DNA of 12,626 nt from the NCBI GenBank assembly GCA_029863825.1, contig JAOTUP010000015.1, forward strand, positions 1 to 12,626, read 5' to 3'. Position numbers and translations under genes: made by a program. Below are positions 1 to 10,288 of the stretch, one piece after another. The notes under the pieces are model-generated. The model saw only the letters and a list, made by a program, of their open reading frames with translations, was not told where the DNA came from and searched no databases. This DNA is from Acidobacteriota bacterium (GTDB lineage: Bacteria > Acidobacteriota > Thermoanaerobaculia > Multivoradales > JAHEKO01). The first letter of the stretch is position 1. Every line of letters begins with the position of its first letter.

Positions 1-411
1 CGGCCGGGCTTCTTCGTCGAGCCCACTCTCGTGGAAGTGGACTCCCTCCTCCCCATCACGTGCGACGAGACATTCGCGCCGATCCTCTATCTCTTCGAGT
101 TCGACACGCTGGACGAAGCCATCGAGCTCCACAATGCTGTTCCACAGGGTTTGTCATCGGCGATCTTTACTCTTAACATGCGCTCGGCGGAACGTTTCCT
201 CGCCGCGACAGGCTCGGACTGCGGCATCGCCAATGTCAATATCGGTACATCGGGTGCCGAGATCGGCGGCGCCTTCGGAGGGGAAAAAGAGACCGGGGGT
301 GGTCGCGAAGCAGGCTCGGACTCCTGGAAGATCTACATGCGACGCCAGACGTGCACTCTCAACTGGAGTGAGGAGTTGCCGTTGGCACAGGGCGTCGAAT
401 TCGACGTCTAG
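1..411 (+). CDS. ALDH7-type (antiquitin-like) aldehyde dehydrogenase, C-terminal part
   Basis: The reading frame is open from base 1, so the first part of the gene, with the catalytic Cys and most of the NAD-binding domain, lies outside the window; 136 residues are visible. The piece carries the ALDH signature ETFAPILY, then NVNIGTSGAEIGGAFGGEK, TGGGREAGSDSWK and YMRRQT, ending in LPLAQGVEF. This run closely follows the C-terminus of the ALDH7 family (human ALDH7A1/antiquitin, bacterial piperideine-6-carboxylate dehydrogenases), which oxidise alpha-aminoadipic semialdehyde to aminoadipate in lysine catabolism. The substrate is inferred from family; the subfamily call is strong because these motifs differ from those of betaine-aldehyde or succinic-semialdehyde dehydrogenases. 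It is the only plus-strand gene and converges on the lipid kinase across a 71-base gap with no clear terminator. The TAG stop is at 409-411. Confidence 0.93.
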   Translation, partial: RPGFFVEPTLVEVDSLLPITCDETFAPILYLFEFDTLDEAIELHNAVPQGLSSAIFTLNMRSAERFLAATGSDCGIANVNIGTSGAEIGGAFGGEKETGGGREAGSDSWKIYMRRQTCTLNWSEELPLAQGVEFDV

Positions 412-482
412 CAAAAGCAAAGAGAGACTAACCCTAAGCGCAGGTCGACACACCGCACAGTGAGACGGTGGTCTGGCCCGCG

Positions 483-1385
483 TCACACTGGCAGGCCCGT
501 CACCACCGCCAGCGCCTGCGGCACGACGCTCGCAACGAGCCCGTCACCCCCCACCTCGCCGACCAGTTCCCCATCCGAGCCGAGAAGCATCGACGGCTCG
601 AACTCGAAGTGCACTCTTCGCGTGCGATGAAATGACACCGCTGGATGATTCACATGCGCTCCACGGTACACCTGGGGGAAGATCCGCAGCAGCTCTGCTT
701 TGCCGACTGCGCGCACAATGACCAGATCGAGCAGTCCATCCGTCATCACCGCCATCGGAGCGATGCGCATGCCGCCACCGAACCGCGGGCCGTTGCACGC
801 GGTCGCAAACATGACCTCACCTTCGAAGCTGCCGGTGTCGAATTCGATTCGTGCCAGTGGCGGCCGAAACCTGAACACGGTACGCACAACGGCGACAGCG
901 TAGGTGATCGCGTCCGGCCACCAACGTGGATGCCCCTCCGCCACTTTCGAGGTCGCGCTGTCGAACCCGACCCCGGCGTAAAAGGCGAACCACTCGTCCC
1001 CGGCGCGGCCCAGGTCGACGAGTCGCGTTTCTCCATTCACCGCCAGGTGGAGCGCCGCCGCAAAGCGCCGTGGCACACCCAGGGCAGCGGCATAATCGTT
1101 GCCCCGGCCGAGCGGCAAAACGGCCATGGCGCACGGACTCTCGGCCAAGGCCTGCACCGCGAGATGCATCGTGCCGTCCCCGCCGCCGACAACGAGTCGG
1201 TCGACTCCGTCCGCGATCGCTTGCCGCGCTTGACTCGTCAGGTCGGAACCGCTGCACGAGACCCGCACTTCGGCACCCAGGAGCGTGGCGCTGCGCTGCA
1301 GCTGGGCCAGATACTTTCGCGCTCGGCCGCCGCCAGCCGCGGGGTTGACCAGAAAACGGATCACCGATCCGGTCCTAGGCGGCAC
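483..1385 (-). CDS. Diacylglycerol kinase family lipid kinase (DagK/YegS type)
   Basis: About 300 residues, normal for soluble DAGK-catalytic-domain lipid kinases, which phosphorylate diacylglycerol or a related lipid using ATP. Visible motifs are NPAAGGG (residues 14-20, nucleotide-binding start), VVGGGDGT (65-72, the family hallmark) and PLGRGND (91-97, usually PLGTGND). The C-terminal half is the expected beta-rich lipid-binding domain, with CNGPRFGGGMRIAP and a late SDGE. The start shown is a GTG with poor Shine-Dalgarno support. A second in-frame GTG at 1364 (giving VIRFLVNPAAGGG) has AGGA about 8 nt upstream and fits the family's short N-terminus, so it may be the true start. The gene lies 152 bases downstream of mqnC. 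The exact lipid substrate (diacylglycerol, sphingoid base or other) cannot be read from the sequence. Confidence 0.9.
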   Translation of the reverse strand: MPPRTGSVIRFLVNPAAGGGRARKYLAQLQRSATLLGAEVRVSCSGSDLTSQARQAIADGVDRLVVGGGDGTMHLAVQALAESPCAMAVLPLGRGNDYAAALGVPRRFAAALHLAVNGETRLVDLGRAGDEWFAFYAGVGFDSATSKVAEGHPRWWPDAITYAVAVVRTVFRFRPPLARIEFDTGSFEGEVMFATACNGPRFGGGMRIAPMAVMTDGLLDLVIVRAVGKAELLRIFPQVYRGAHVNHPAVSFHRTRRVHFEFEPSMLLGSDGELVGEVGGDGLVASVVPQALAVVTGLPV

Positions 1386-1537
1386 TGGATAGGCATCTCT
1401 TCACCACCCTCTCCGATCGGTCGCGTCTTCGAGTGCCGCAGAACGCAGCGGAAGCGGCGAGCGGAAAAGGATGGCCATGCGGGCCGGTCCACGCGCCACG
1501 CCCCGCTCAGCAACATTCCATCTCGGCGCAGACATCG

Positions 1538-2719
1538 CTAGCCGAGGATCGGCAGGAGCGTCACCAGATCCTGCTTCTCGGGGGTCAACGCGTGGCGATA
1601 TTCACCGGCCAGCGGCGCCGTGTCCTCTCGGCTCACAAAGCGTTCGTAGAGATTGGTGCGCTGCCGTGGCTCATATCCCGCGGCTACTATCAGATGCTCC
1701 ATCTCATCCTGGCTCATCTGATAGCAGGTGCCCGCGGCCGAGACGACGTTTTCTTCAATCATGATCGACCCCATGTCGTCGGCTCCGAACTTCAGGCCCA
1801 GCTGTCCGATCTTCTTGCCCTGAGTCACCCAACTGGTCTGCACATGTTGAATGTTGTCGAGGAATAGGCGCGACACCGCGAGCGTCGTCAAGTACTCATG
1901 AGCGAACGTCTCGGGAACGTCCTCCATGTCCGTATGATCGTGCTGGAACGTCCATGAAATGAAAGCGGTGAATCCTCCGGTCTCATCCTGGAGATCGCGG
2001 ACCCGCTGCATGTGTTCGATACGGGTCGCGAGATCTTCACCCATGCCATACATCATCGTCGATGACGTGCGGAGACCGTTGCGATGCGCTTGTCGCATGA
2101 CGTCGATCCACTCGTCCGCCGAGCACTTGCCATACGCCAGCACTTCCTTGCGGACGCCGTCCGACAGAATCTCAGCACCCCCTCCCGGTATCGACTGGAG
2201 ACCCGCCTGTTTCAGGCGCTCGATCACCTCGAAGAAGCTCATCCGCTCCTTCTTGGCGATGAACTTGACCTCGGGAGGTGAGAACGCATGGAGATGGATC
2301 TCAGGGTAACGCTCGCTCAGAAAGCCGAGCAGATCTTCGTAGTAGGTGATCGGCAGGTCGGGATGGACACCGCCCTGCAGCAGAATCCCGGTGCCATTCA
2401 GGGCCAGGGTTTCTTCGACTTTCCGACCGATTTCATCAAACGGAAGCAGGTAACCGTCCACCGCCCCGGGCTCACGATAGAAGGCGCAGAAACGGCACTT
2501 GTAGACACACACATTGGTGTAGTTGATGTTGCGATCGATGTTGTAGGTGGCGACGTTCTCCCCATTCAGCCGGCAGCGAATCTCGTCCGCCGCCAATCCC
2601 AGGTCGAGAAGGTCACCATCCACCAGCAAGCTATGAGCGTCGCCCGCGGTGATACGAAGGCCCGACACTGCGTCGTCCAGGATGTCTCGTACCGGACGTT
2701 GTGAAGGATGCAAGTTCAT
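1538..2719 (-). CDS. mqnC: Cyclic dehypoxanthinyl futalosine synthase MqnC (radical SAM)
   Basis: A radical S-adenosylmethionine enzyme of 393 residues. The CxxxCxxC cluster site CVYKCRFC is at residues 71-78 within NYTNVCVYKCRFCAFYR. LQGGVHP (114-120) and PGGGAEIL (178-185) are SAM- or substrate-region motifs of the MqnC/MqnE/CofH group. NYTNVCVYKC and the later AFISWTFQ favour MqnC, which cyclises dehypoxanthine futalosine, over MqnE. This is a middle step of the futalosine route to menaquinone in the cytoplasm. It starts 33 bases after the mqnA stop, so the two are probably co-transcribed. The ATG has no strong Shine-Dalgarno sequence, so translation may depend on coupling to mqnA. The C-terminus, ending in LLPILG, has about 30 residues after the conserved region. 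MqnB, MqnD and MqnE are not in the window. Confidence 0.93.
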   Translation of the reverse strand: MNLHPSQRPVRDILDDAVSGLRITAGDAHSLLVDGDLLDLGLAADEIRCRLNGENVATYNIDRNINYTNVCVYKCRFCAFYREPGAVDGYLLPFDEIGRKVEETLALNGTGILLQGGVHPDLPITYYEDLLGFLSERYPEIHLHAFSPPEVKFIAKKERMSFFEVIERLKQAGLQSIPGGGAEILSDGVRKEVLAYGKCSADEWIDVMRQAHRNGLRTSSTMMYGMGEDLATRIEHMQRVRDLQDETGGFTAFISWTFQHDHTDMEDVPETFAHEYLTTLAVSRLFLDNIQHVQTSWVTQGKKIGQLGLKFGADDMGSIMIEENVVSAAGTCYQMSQDEMEHLIVAAGYEPRQRTNLYERFVSREDTAPLAGEYRHALTPEKQDLVTLLPILG

Positions 2720-2752
2720 GTGACGCGTACTCTAGCAGCCGAAGACGCCGAT

Positions 2753-3550
2753 TCAGAGTACATACTCCAGTGGCCGAACGTCCCGCACCAGGCCCAGAGC
2801 GGCCGCGCGGGAGAAGAACTCCACCAGGCTTCGCCGTTCGGCTGCGCCCAGTTCGTAGCTCAGGTTTCGGCTCAGGTAGTGCAGGACCTCGTCGGGATTG
2901 AGCCCCAACCGTACCGACGCCTCCTCGGCAATGACCGGCAGCTGCGTCAGCCCGTGGTCCCGGCTCGACCTGAAGGTCTTGGCGAGACCGGGGCGTACCA
3001 CATCCCGACGCACCGCCCACACGGCAAAGACGAAAGGCATACCGGTCAGATCCCGCCATTCCCGAGCCAGGTCCAGTACGTTCATGGATCCGACTTCAAC
3101 CTTCAGCGCCGGATCGCCGATCACCAGGGCAGCGTCGGCAACAGCGAGCATTTCATCGAGGTGCGGTCTGAGGCTCATGAGCTCGGGCTCTACGCCGTAG
3201 TTTTCGGCGAGAAGGATTCTCAGCAGAGCCACCGACGTCCGGCTGTTCTCGTCGATGGCAACTCGGCGTATCTCCGCCGCTGGCACTTTCGACACGAGAA
3301 GAACACTCCTCACTTCCTCCTGAGCCGCAATGCAGGCGCCATCGAGAACGAGAAGCTCAGAAATCCTCTGCATCTCGATCGACGGGACCAGGCCGATGTC
3401 GAGCTCACGATCGCGCAGACGGTCTGCCACCTCCGCCGGGGGGTGGAAGGAGGCGCGCAGATTGGGCGGTGCCTCACCGTGAAGAAAGTCCCAAGCCAGC
3501 GGCCGGCTGTTGAGAAAATCGACGATACCGACGCGCAACGTGTGTGTCAT
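2753..3550 (-). CDS. mqnA: Chorismate dehydratase MqnA
   Basis: A protein of 265 residues with the periplasmic-binding-protein-like fold of the MqnA/MqnD family and no signal peptide, so cytoplasmic. Diagnostic stretches are VGIVDFLNSRPLAW (residues 7-20), IGLVPSIEMQRI (52-63), SRTSVALLRILL (103-114), ALVIGDPAL (141-149) and AREWRDLTGMPFVFAVW (162-178). These match MqnA rather than MqnD. MqnA removes water from chorismate to give 3-[(1-carboxyvinyl)oxy]benzoate, the committed first step of futalosine-dependent menaquinone synthesis. The ATG has only a weak GACGGG-like sequence ahead of it. It sits 129 bases downstream of rho and 33 bases upstream of mqnC; pairing of the two genes supports both calls. 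Confidence 0.94.
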   Translation of the reverse strand: MTHTLRVGIVDFLNSRPLAWDFLHGEAPPNLRASFHPPAEVADRLRDRELDIGLVPSIEMQRISELLVLDGACIAAQEEVRSVLLVSKVPAAEIRRVAIDENSRTSVALLRILLAENYGVEPELMSLRPHLDEMLAVADAALVIGDPALKVEVGSMNVLDLAREWRDLTGMPFVFAVWAVRRDVVRPGLAKTFRSSRDHGLTQLPVIAEEASVRLGLNPDEVLHYLSRNLSYELGAAERRSLVEFFSRAAALGLVRDVRPLEYVL

Positions 3551-3679
3551 GGCCCGTCGAGCAACATGAGCGCGTGAGAGGGATGAGTGCTGCCGCTCAG
3601 CCGACGTGCCGCGCAGCGAACCGCCAGCTTTGTCTCGCCGGTTGACGTACGAAGGGTCCAGTCATCCGCCGGCGACAAA

Positions 3680-4964
<1,285 letters not shown>

Positions 4965-4975
<11 letters not shown>

Positions 4976-5591
4976 TCATCCCTCGTATTGAACCCGGGCG
5001 AGACGACGCCTCGAGGTAGCGGTCAATCTCCGCCCAGAGCTCTTTGACCCCAAGTCCGGTGCGGGCTGAAAAAGGTATGACTTCGCCAAGCTCCGCGAGA
5101 CCCAGGGAGCGACGAATACCGCTGATGGCGCGGGGCACTCTACTGCGCCCGATGCGGTCGGTCTTGGTTGCGACAATGGTCGGTTCGAGTCCCGCAGATC
5201 GCACATAGTCGCTGGCTTGGATGTCCAGCTCGGTGGCTCCGACTTTGGCATCGACGATGTGGATGACCATCGCGCGTTGGGCGACGGTTCGAAAGTAGCT
5301 TTCCATGAGGTCCGCCCAGATGCGTCGCTCGCTCTTGGAAACCCGAGCGTAGCCATAGCCTGGCAAATCGACAAAATAGAAACCCTCATTGATCAAGAAG
5401 TAGTTGACGGCCCTGGTTCTTCCCGGGGTCGAGCTTATCCGCGCAAGAGTCTTGCGTTTCAAGAGCCGGTTCAGGAGACTCGACTTGCCGACGTTGGAGC
5501 GCCCGACAAATGCGATCTCCGGATGTCCGTCGTCTATGAATCCTCCACTGTCAACGACCGAGCGAATAAAACGAGCTGTCTCTATCTTCAA
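4965..5591 (-). CDS. engB: Ribosome biogenesis GTP-binding protein EngB (YihA/YsxC)
   Basis: A 208-residue TRAFAC GTPase with all G motifs: G1 GRSNVGKS (30-37), G2 TPGRTR (55-60, the EngB hallmark), G3 DLPG (75-78) within VDLPGYGYARV, G4 TKTD (142-145) and G5 SARTG (175-179). EngB assists late 50S ribosomal subunit assembly in the cytoplasm. The start codon is TTG: an in-frame TAG lies only five codons upstream and the first residues MKIETARFIRSV match the family's normal beginning, so no ATG is available. A GGGGA lies about five bases upstream of the TTG. The end overlaps rho by 11 nt in a sequence reading ATGAATGATGACTAA. It follows lon after 152 bases. Confidence 0.97.
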
Positions 5592-5743
5592 CCGATCCCC
5601 GCTCTACTCGTCGTTCGTTGCATGCCTTTCTTGGAATCGGCCCCATCCCGCTACCTGCCTGGGACCACTGCTCCGCGACGGGAGCTTTTTGAGGATCGCT
5701 ACCCGGCCACGCCGGTCGGGTGGGCGTGCCGGAACAGCCGCCC

Positions 5744-8179
5744 TCAGTGTGCCACTGAGCCTGAACCGAGGGAAGAATCGGTCGCGGCTTTCTTCAAGCT
5801 CGCATCGGAATCCGGTAGCGAGCCTATTTCCCCTTCGAGTGCCAGCGCAAGGACTTCATCCATACTGTCTACAAGGTGCACCTGCAGGACCTCGCGTACC
5901 TCATCCGGCATTTCCTCGAGATCCTTCTCGTTCTCTTTCGGCAGAATGATCTCGGTGATGTCGGCCCGGTAGGCGGCGAGCAGTTTGTGCTTGACGCCAC
6001 CGACAGGCAGCACCTTGCCGCGCAAGGTGATCTCACCGGTCATCGCCAGATCCCTGCGGATCGGCACACCGGAGACTGCCGAAACGAGGGCTGTCGCCAT
6101 GGTGATACCAGCCGAGGGCCCGTCCTTGGGAATCGCCCCCTCAGGCACATGGATATGGAGGTCGCGCTCCTCGTTGAATGCCGGATCGACGCCGAGAAGC
6201 TCGGCCCGACTGCGCAGATACGACACCGCGGCACGAGCCGACTCCTGCATCACTTCGCCCAGCTTGCCGGTCAGAATCAACTTCCCAGTGCCTTTCATGA
6301 GTCCGACTTCGGTCTCCAGCAATTCGCCGCCAGCTTCGGTCCACGCCAGGCCGGTCGCGACACCGACCTCCGGCTTGTCAGCCTTCTTGTGGCGGCGGAA
6401 CTTGACCTTCCCGAGGAACTCCTCGACAACCGTCGCATCCACGACCGTCTTCTTTTTCCTCTTGCTCTTCCCGTCTCCCTGGACGATCTTGCGAGCGATC
6501 TTGCGACAGATCTTGGCGATCTCCCGCTCCAAGTTCCGCACGCCAGCTTCACGGGTGTACCCCTCTATCAGGGCTCGCAGCCCATCTTGCTCGAAGGTCA
6601 CGGACCTCTTCGAGAGGCCGTGGGACTTGGCCTGCTTGGGAACTAGAAACCCGTCCGCGATCGCCAGCTTTTCGGTCATCGTATAGCCGGAGAGCTGAAT
6701 GATCTCCATACGATCCTTGAGCGCCGGCGGAATGGTGTGCGAGACGTTCGCCGTGGCGATGAACATGACTTTCGAGAGGTCGTACTCGACGTCCAGGTAG
6801 TGGTCCAAGAAGGCGTTGTTCTGCTCGGGATCCAGGACCTCCAGCAGCGCCGCGGACGGATCTCCGCGGAAATCCGTCGACATCTTGTCCAGCTCGTCAA
6901 GCAGGAAGACCGGATTGACGGTCCCAGCCTTCTTCATCATCTGGATGATCTGTCCCGGAAACGCGCCGATGTATGTACGCCGATGGCCCCGGACCTCCGC
7001 TTCATCCCGCACGCCACCCAAAGAGAGTCGCACGAACTTGCGGCCGGTGGCGCGCGCGATTGACTTGGCCAGAGACGACTTGCCGACGCCGGGTGGTCCA
7101 ACGAAACAGACGATCGAGCTCTTGGTCTGAGGCGCCAACTGACGAACCGCGAGAAACTCGAGGATCCTCTCCTTGACTTCATCGAGCCCGTAGTGGTCTT
7201 CGTCCAGAATCTTCTGAGCCCGTTCCAGATCTTTGATCTCGCGGCTCTTCTTCTTCCACGGCACGCTCACAACCCAGTCGATGTAGTTGCGTGAGACCGT
7301 CGATTCCGCCGAAACCGGTGGCATGGCCTCCAGTCGCTTGATCTCTTGGTCCGCCTTTTCCCGAACCTCCTTGGGCAAACCGGCCTCGGCGATCTTCTCC
7401 TTGAGCTCGGCAAGCTCGTCGCTCTTGTCGTCACTCCGCCCGAGCTCTTGGTGGATCGCCTTCACCTTTTCGTTGAGGTAGTACTCCTTCTGCGCTTTCT
7501 CCATCTGCTTCTTGACTTTGACGTTTATGCGCTTGTCTATATTGACTTTTTCGATCTCCACTTCGATCAAGTCATGAAGCCTCTGCAACCGTTCATAGGG
7601 ATTCAGCAGCTCGAGCAGCGCCTGCTTCTCGGATGTTGCGATCATCAGATGGGCGGCCAGCTGATCACAGAAACGATCCGCATCATCTGTCTTGATGGTC
7701 GACACCAAGCCTTCGAATGCGAGGTGATGCGACAGCTTGGCGTACTGCTCGAAAGAGCTCAGGACCTTGCCGATGTAGTCATTGAGGGTCTCGTCGGCGG
7801 GAAGCTCGACCGCATATGTCTCGACCTCCACCGTCACCGTCCCGTCCTCGTCCCGCACTTCGAGAACACGCCCCCTCTGGATCCCTTCCACCATGACCTT
7901 TACGTTGCCGTTCGGCAGTCGCAAGTTCTGCACGACCTTTGCCACGACGCCGATCTCGTACATGTCCTGACGCTGGGGCTCATCGACTCGAGGATCCTTC
8001 TGCGCCACGAGGAATATGCGCCTATCGGACCGCGTCAAGCTCGCCTCCAGAGCGCCGACTGAAGACTCGCGGCCGACGATGAACGGCGCCATCATGTGAG
8101 GAAAGACGACCATGTCCCGCAGCGGCACCAACGGCAGTAGCTCGCGTTCGGTCTTGATAAAGCTAGAGCTCCAACTCAT
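5744..8179 (-). CDS. lon: ATP-dependent protease Lon
   Basis: An 811-residue LonA protease from the chosen ATG. The frame is open 14 codons further to a TTG at 8221, but the ATG at 8179 has an AGGTGG just upstream and begins right before the conserved ELLPLVPLRDMVVFPHM. Domains (811 numbering): N-terminal substrate-binding LAN domain (about 10-200), coiled region (about 200-290), AAA+ module with Walker A GPPGVGKS (361-368) and Walker B FLLDELDK (425-432), and a C-terminal serine protease with PKDGPSAG (Ser689) and GGVKHK (Lys732), the Ser-Lys dyad. Lon is a cytosolic hexamer that degrades misfolded and regulatory proteins. A lysine/arginine-rich insert (about 570-580) and a polar C-terminal tail of about 20 residues may be lineage features. 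It follows clpX by 55 bases. Confidence 0.98.
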   Translation of the reverse strand: MSWSSSFIKTERELLPLVPLRDMVVFPHMMAPFIVGRESSVGALEASLTRSDRRIFLVAQKDPRVDEPQRQDMYEIGVVAKVVQNLRLPNGNVKVMVEGIQRGRVLEVRDEDGTVTVEVETYAVELPADETLNDYIGKVLSSFEQYAKLSHHLAFEGLVSTIKTDDADRFCDQLAAHLMIATSEKQALLELLNPYERLQRLHDLIEVEIEKVNIDKRINVKVKKQMEKAQKEYYLNEKVKAIHQELGRSDDKSDELAELKEKIAEAGLPKEVREKADQEIKRLEAMPPVSAESTVSRNYIDWVVSVPWKKKSREIKDLERAQKILDEDHYGLDEVKERILEFLAVRQLAPQTKSSIVCFVGPPGVGKSSLAKSIARATGRKFVRLSLGGVRDEAEVRGHRRTYIGAFPGQIIQMMKKAGTVNPVFLLDELDKMSTDFRGDPSAALLEVLDPEQNNAFLDHYLDVEYDLSKVMFIATANVSHTIPPALKDRMEIIQLSGYTMTEKLAIADGFLVPKQAKSHGLSKRSVTFEQDGLRALIEGYTREAGVRNLEREIAKICRKIARKIVQGDGKSKRKKKTVVDATVVEEFLGKVKFRRHKKADKPEVGVATGLAWTEAGGELLETEVGLMKGTGKLILTGKLGEVMQESARAAVSYLRSRAELLGVDPAFNEERDLHIHVPEGAIPKDGPSAGITMATALVSAVSGVPIRRDLAMTGEITLRGKVLPVGGVKHKLLAAYRADITEIILPKENEKDLEEMPDEVREVLQVHLVDSMDEVLALALEGEIGSLPDSDASLKKAATDSSLGSGSVAH

Positions 8180-8182
8180 CTT

Positions 8183-8188
8183 CCACCT
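8183..8188 (-). promoter_or_regulatory. Ribosome binding site of lon
   Basis: The minus strand reads AGGTGG followed by AAG and the ATG at 8179. This purine-rich site selects the internal ATG as the lon start over the TTG 14 codons upstream, which has no comparable signal and whose extension does not resemble Lon. Confidence 0.65.
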
Positions 8189-8222
8189 AATACTTGAGAG
8201 TCCGAATGGGAACTGCGGCAAG

Positions 8223-8234
8223 AGAGCCGAGGCT

Positions 8235-8236
<2 letters not shown>
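8223..8236 (-). other. Short perfect inverted repeat over the clpX stop codon
   Basis: AGAGCC-TC-GGCTCT is a 6-bp perfect stem (or 5 bp with a four-base loop) that starts within the TAG stop of clpX and lies in the 55-base clpX-lon gap. The following bases (CTTGCC) are not a U-tract, so it does not look like an intrinsic terminator. It could be an RNA processing or stability element, or chance. Confidence 0.3.
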
Positions 8237-9470
<1,234 letters not shown>

Positions 9471-9650
9471 TCGATCTCCCGGTAGTGCCTGCCGTTAGCC
9501 GATCCAGGCTCGCTCCGTCACTGGTGAGAACACCCGGAGTATTGGCTGCTATTTCCGCCACCCCGCACGCCGCCCCAATTGACGCACTTCTTCGGGTGCG
9601 CGCTTCTGGTGGGCTGACGTCATGTAACAGTTTACCAGATCACCGTTCTC

Positions 9651-10253
9651 TTACGACACTTCTTTCGCCCTGTCGCGGCGAGCCATCACCTGGTCGGCGA
9701 GCCCGTACTTGACGGCATCGTGCGCTGTCAGGATCTTGTCGCGCTCGGTATCGGCGTGAATCTCCGTCTTCGAGCGACCGGTGTGCTCAGCCAGGATCTC
9801 GTCGATGCGACCTCGCATTCGCATCAGGTCCTTGGCGTGGATGTCGATATCCGTCTGCTGGCCCTGCAGGCCGTAGAGCAGCGGCTGGTGGATCAACACC
9901 CTGCTATTCGGGAGCACCGATCGCTTGCCTTTGGTACCTCCTGCAAACAGGACCGCTGCCATTGAAGCCGCCTGGCCAACGCACAAGGTGGCGACGTCGG
10001 GCTTGATGTACTGCATCGTGTCGTAAATCGCCAGCCCCGCGGTCACCGAGCCACCCGGCGAATTGATGTACAAAGCCACATCCTTGTCCGGGCTCTCGGC
10101 CTCCAGAAAGAGCATTTGAGCTATCACGAGATTCGCCACATCGTCGTCGATCGGCCGGCCAATAAAGATGATGTTGTCCTTGAGCAAACGAGAGTAGATA
10201 TCGTAGGCACGCTCGCCACGATTCGTCTGCTCGACGACCATTGGAATCAGCAT
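9651..10253 (-). CDS. clpP: ATP-dependent Clp protease proteolytic subunit ClpP
   Basis: A 200-residue serine peptidase of family S14. The catalytic triad is visible: Ser97 in GQAASMAA, His122 in LIHQPL and Asp172 in TERDKIL. INSPGGSVTAGLAIYDTM (64-81) is the oxyanion and substrate-binding strand region. The N-terminus MLIPMVVEQTNRGERAYDIY is the usual axial-loop start with little or no propeptide. ClpP forms a tetradecameric chamber that works with ClpX, encoded next. AAGGAG (10264-10269) lies 10 bases upstream of the ATG, which supports this start. It follows tig by 35 bases, an arrangement of tig-clpP-clpX-lon that is common in many bacteria. Confidence 0.98.
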   Translation of the reverse strand: MLIPMVVEQTNRGERAYDIYSRLLKDNIIFIGRPIDDDVANLVIAQMLFLEAESPDKDVALYINSPGGSVTAGLAIYDTMQYIKPDVATLCVGQAASMAAVLFAGGTKGKRSVLPNSRVLIHQPLLYGLQGQQTDIDIHAKDLMRMRGRIDEILAEHTGRSKTEIHADTERDKILTAHDAVKYGLADQVMARRDRAKEVS

Positions 10254-10288
10254 GGTTCGAAATCTCCTTGCTCACCGTACGTTTGGTA

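Noticed and set aside
412..482. Bidirectional terminator between the convergent aldehyde dehydrogenase and lipid kinase genes
   Set aside because: Only partial complementarity (GACGGTGGT with CACCACCG across the gene end) and no T-run; not enough to call.
1386..1537. The mqnC-dagK gap as a possible terminator (GGCC/GGCC then TTTT) or small ORF of 25 codons
   Set aside because: The stem has only four pairs and the small frame has no ribosome binding site or conserved feature.
645..1541. Long plus-strand open frame (298 codons) opposite the lipid kinase
   Set aside because: It is antisense to a gene with intact family motifs, rich in Arg/His/Pro as expected of a GC-rich shadow frame, and has no recognisable domain.
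5670..5690. Hairpin GCTCC/GGAGC followed by TTTTT in the lon-engB gap, like an intrinsic terminator
   Set aside because: It is oriented for plus-strand transcription, whereas all genes here run on the minus strand; the stem has only 5 bp. Read on the minus strand the T-run precedes the hairpin as an A-run.
5701..5721. Inverted repeat ACCCGGCC/GGTCGGGT after the lon stop as a lon terminator
   Set aside because: On the minus strand one pair becomes an A-C mismatch and no U-tract follows, so it is not a convincing terminator.
7346..8062. Plus-strand open frame of 238 codons opposite lon
   Set aside because: Hydrophobic-looking translation is the mirror of the Lon N-terminal and coiled region; no ribosome binding site or domain supports it.
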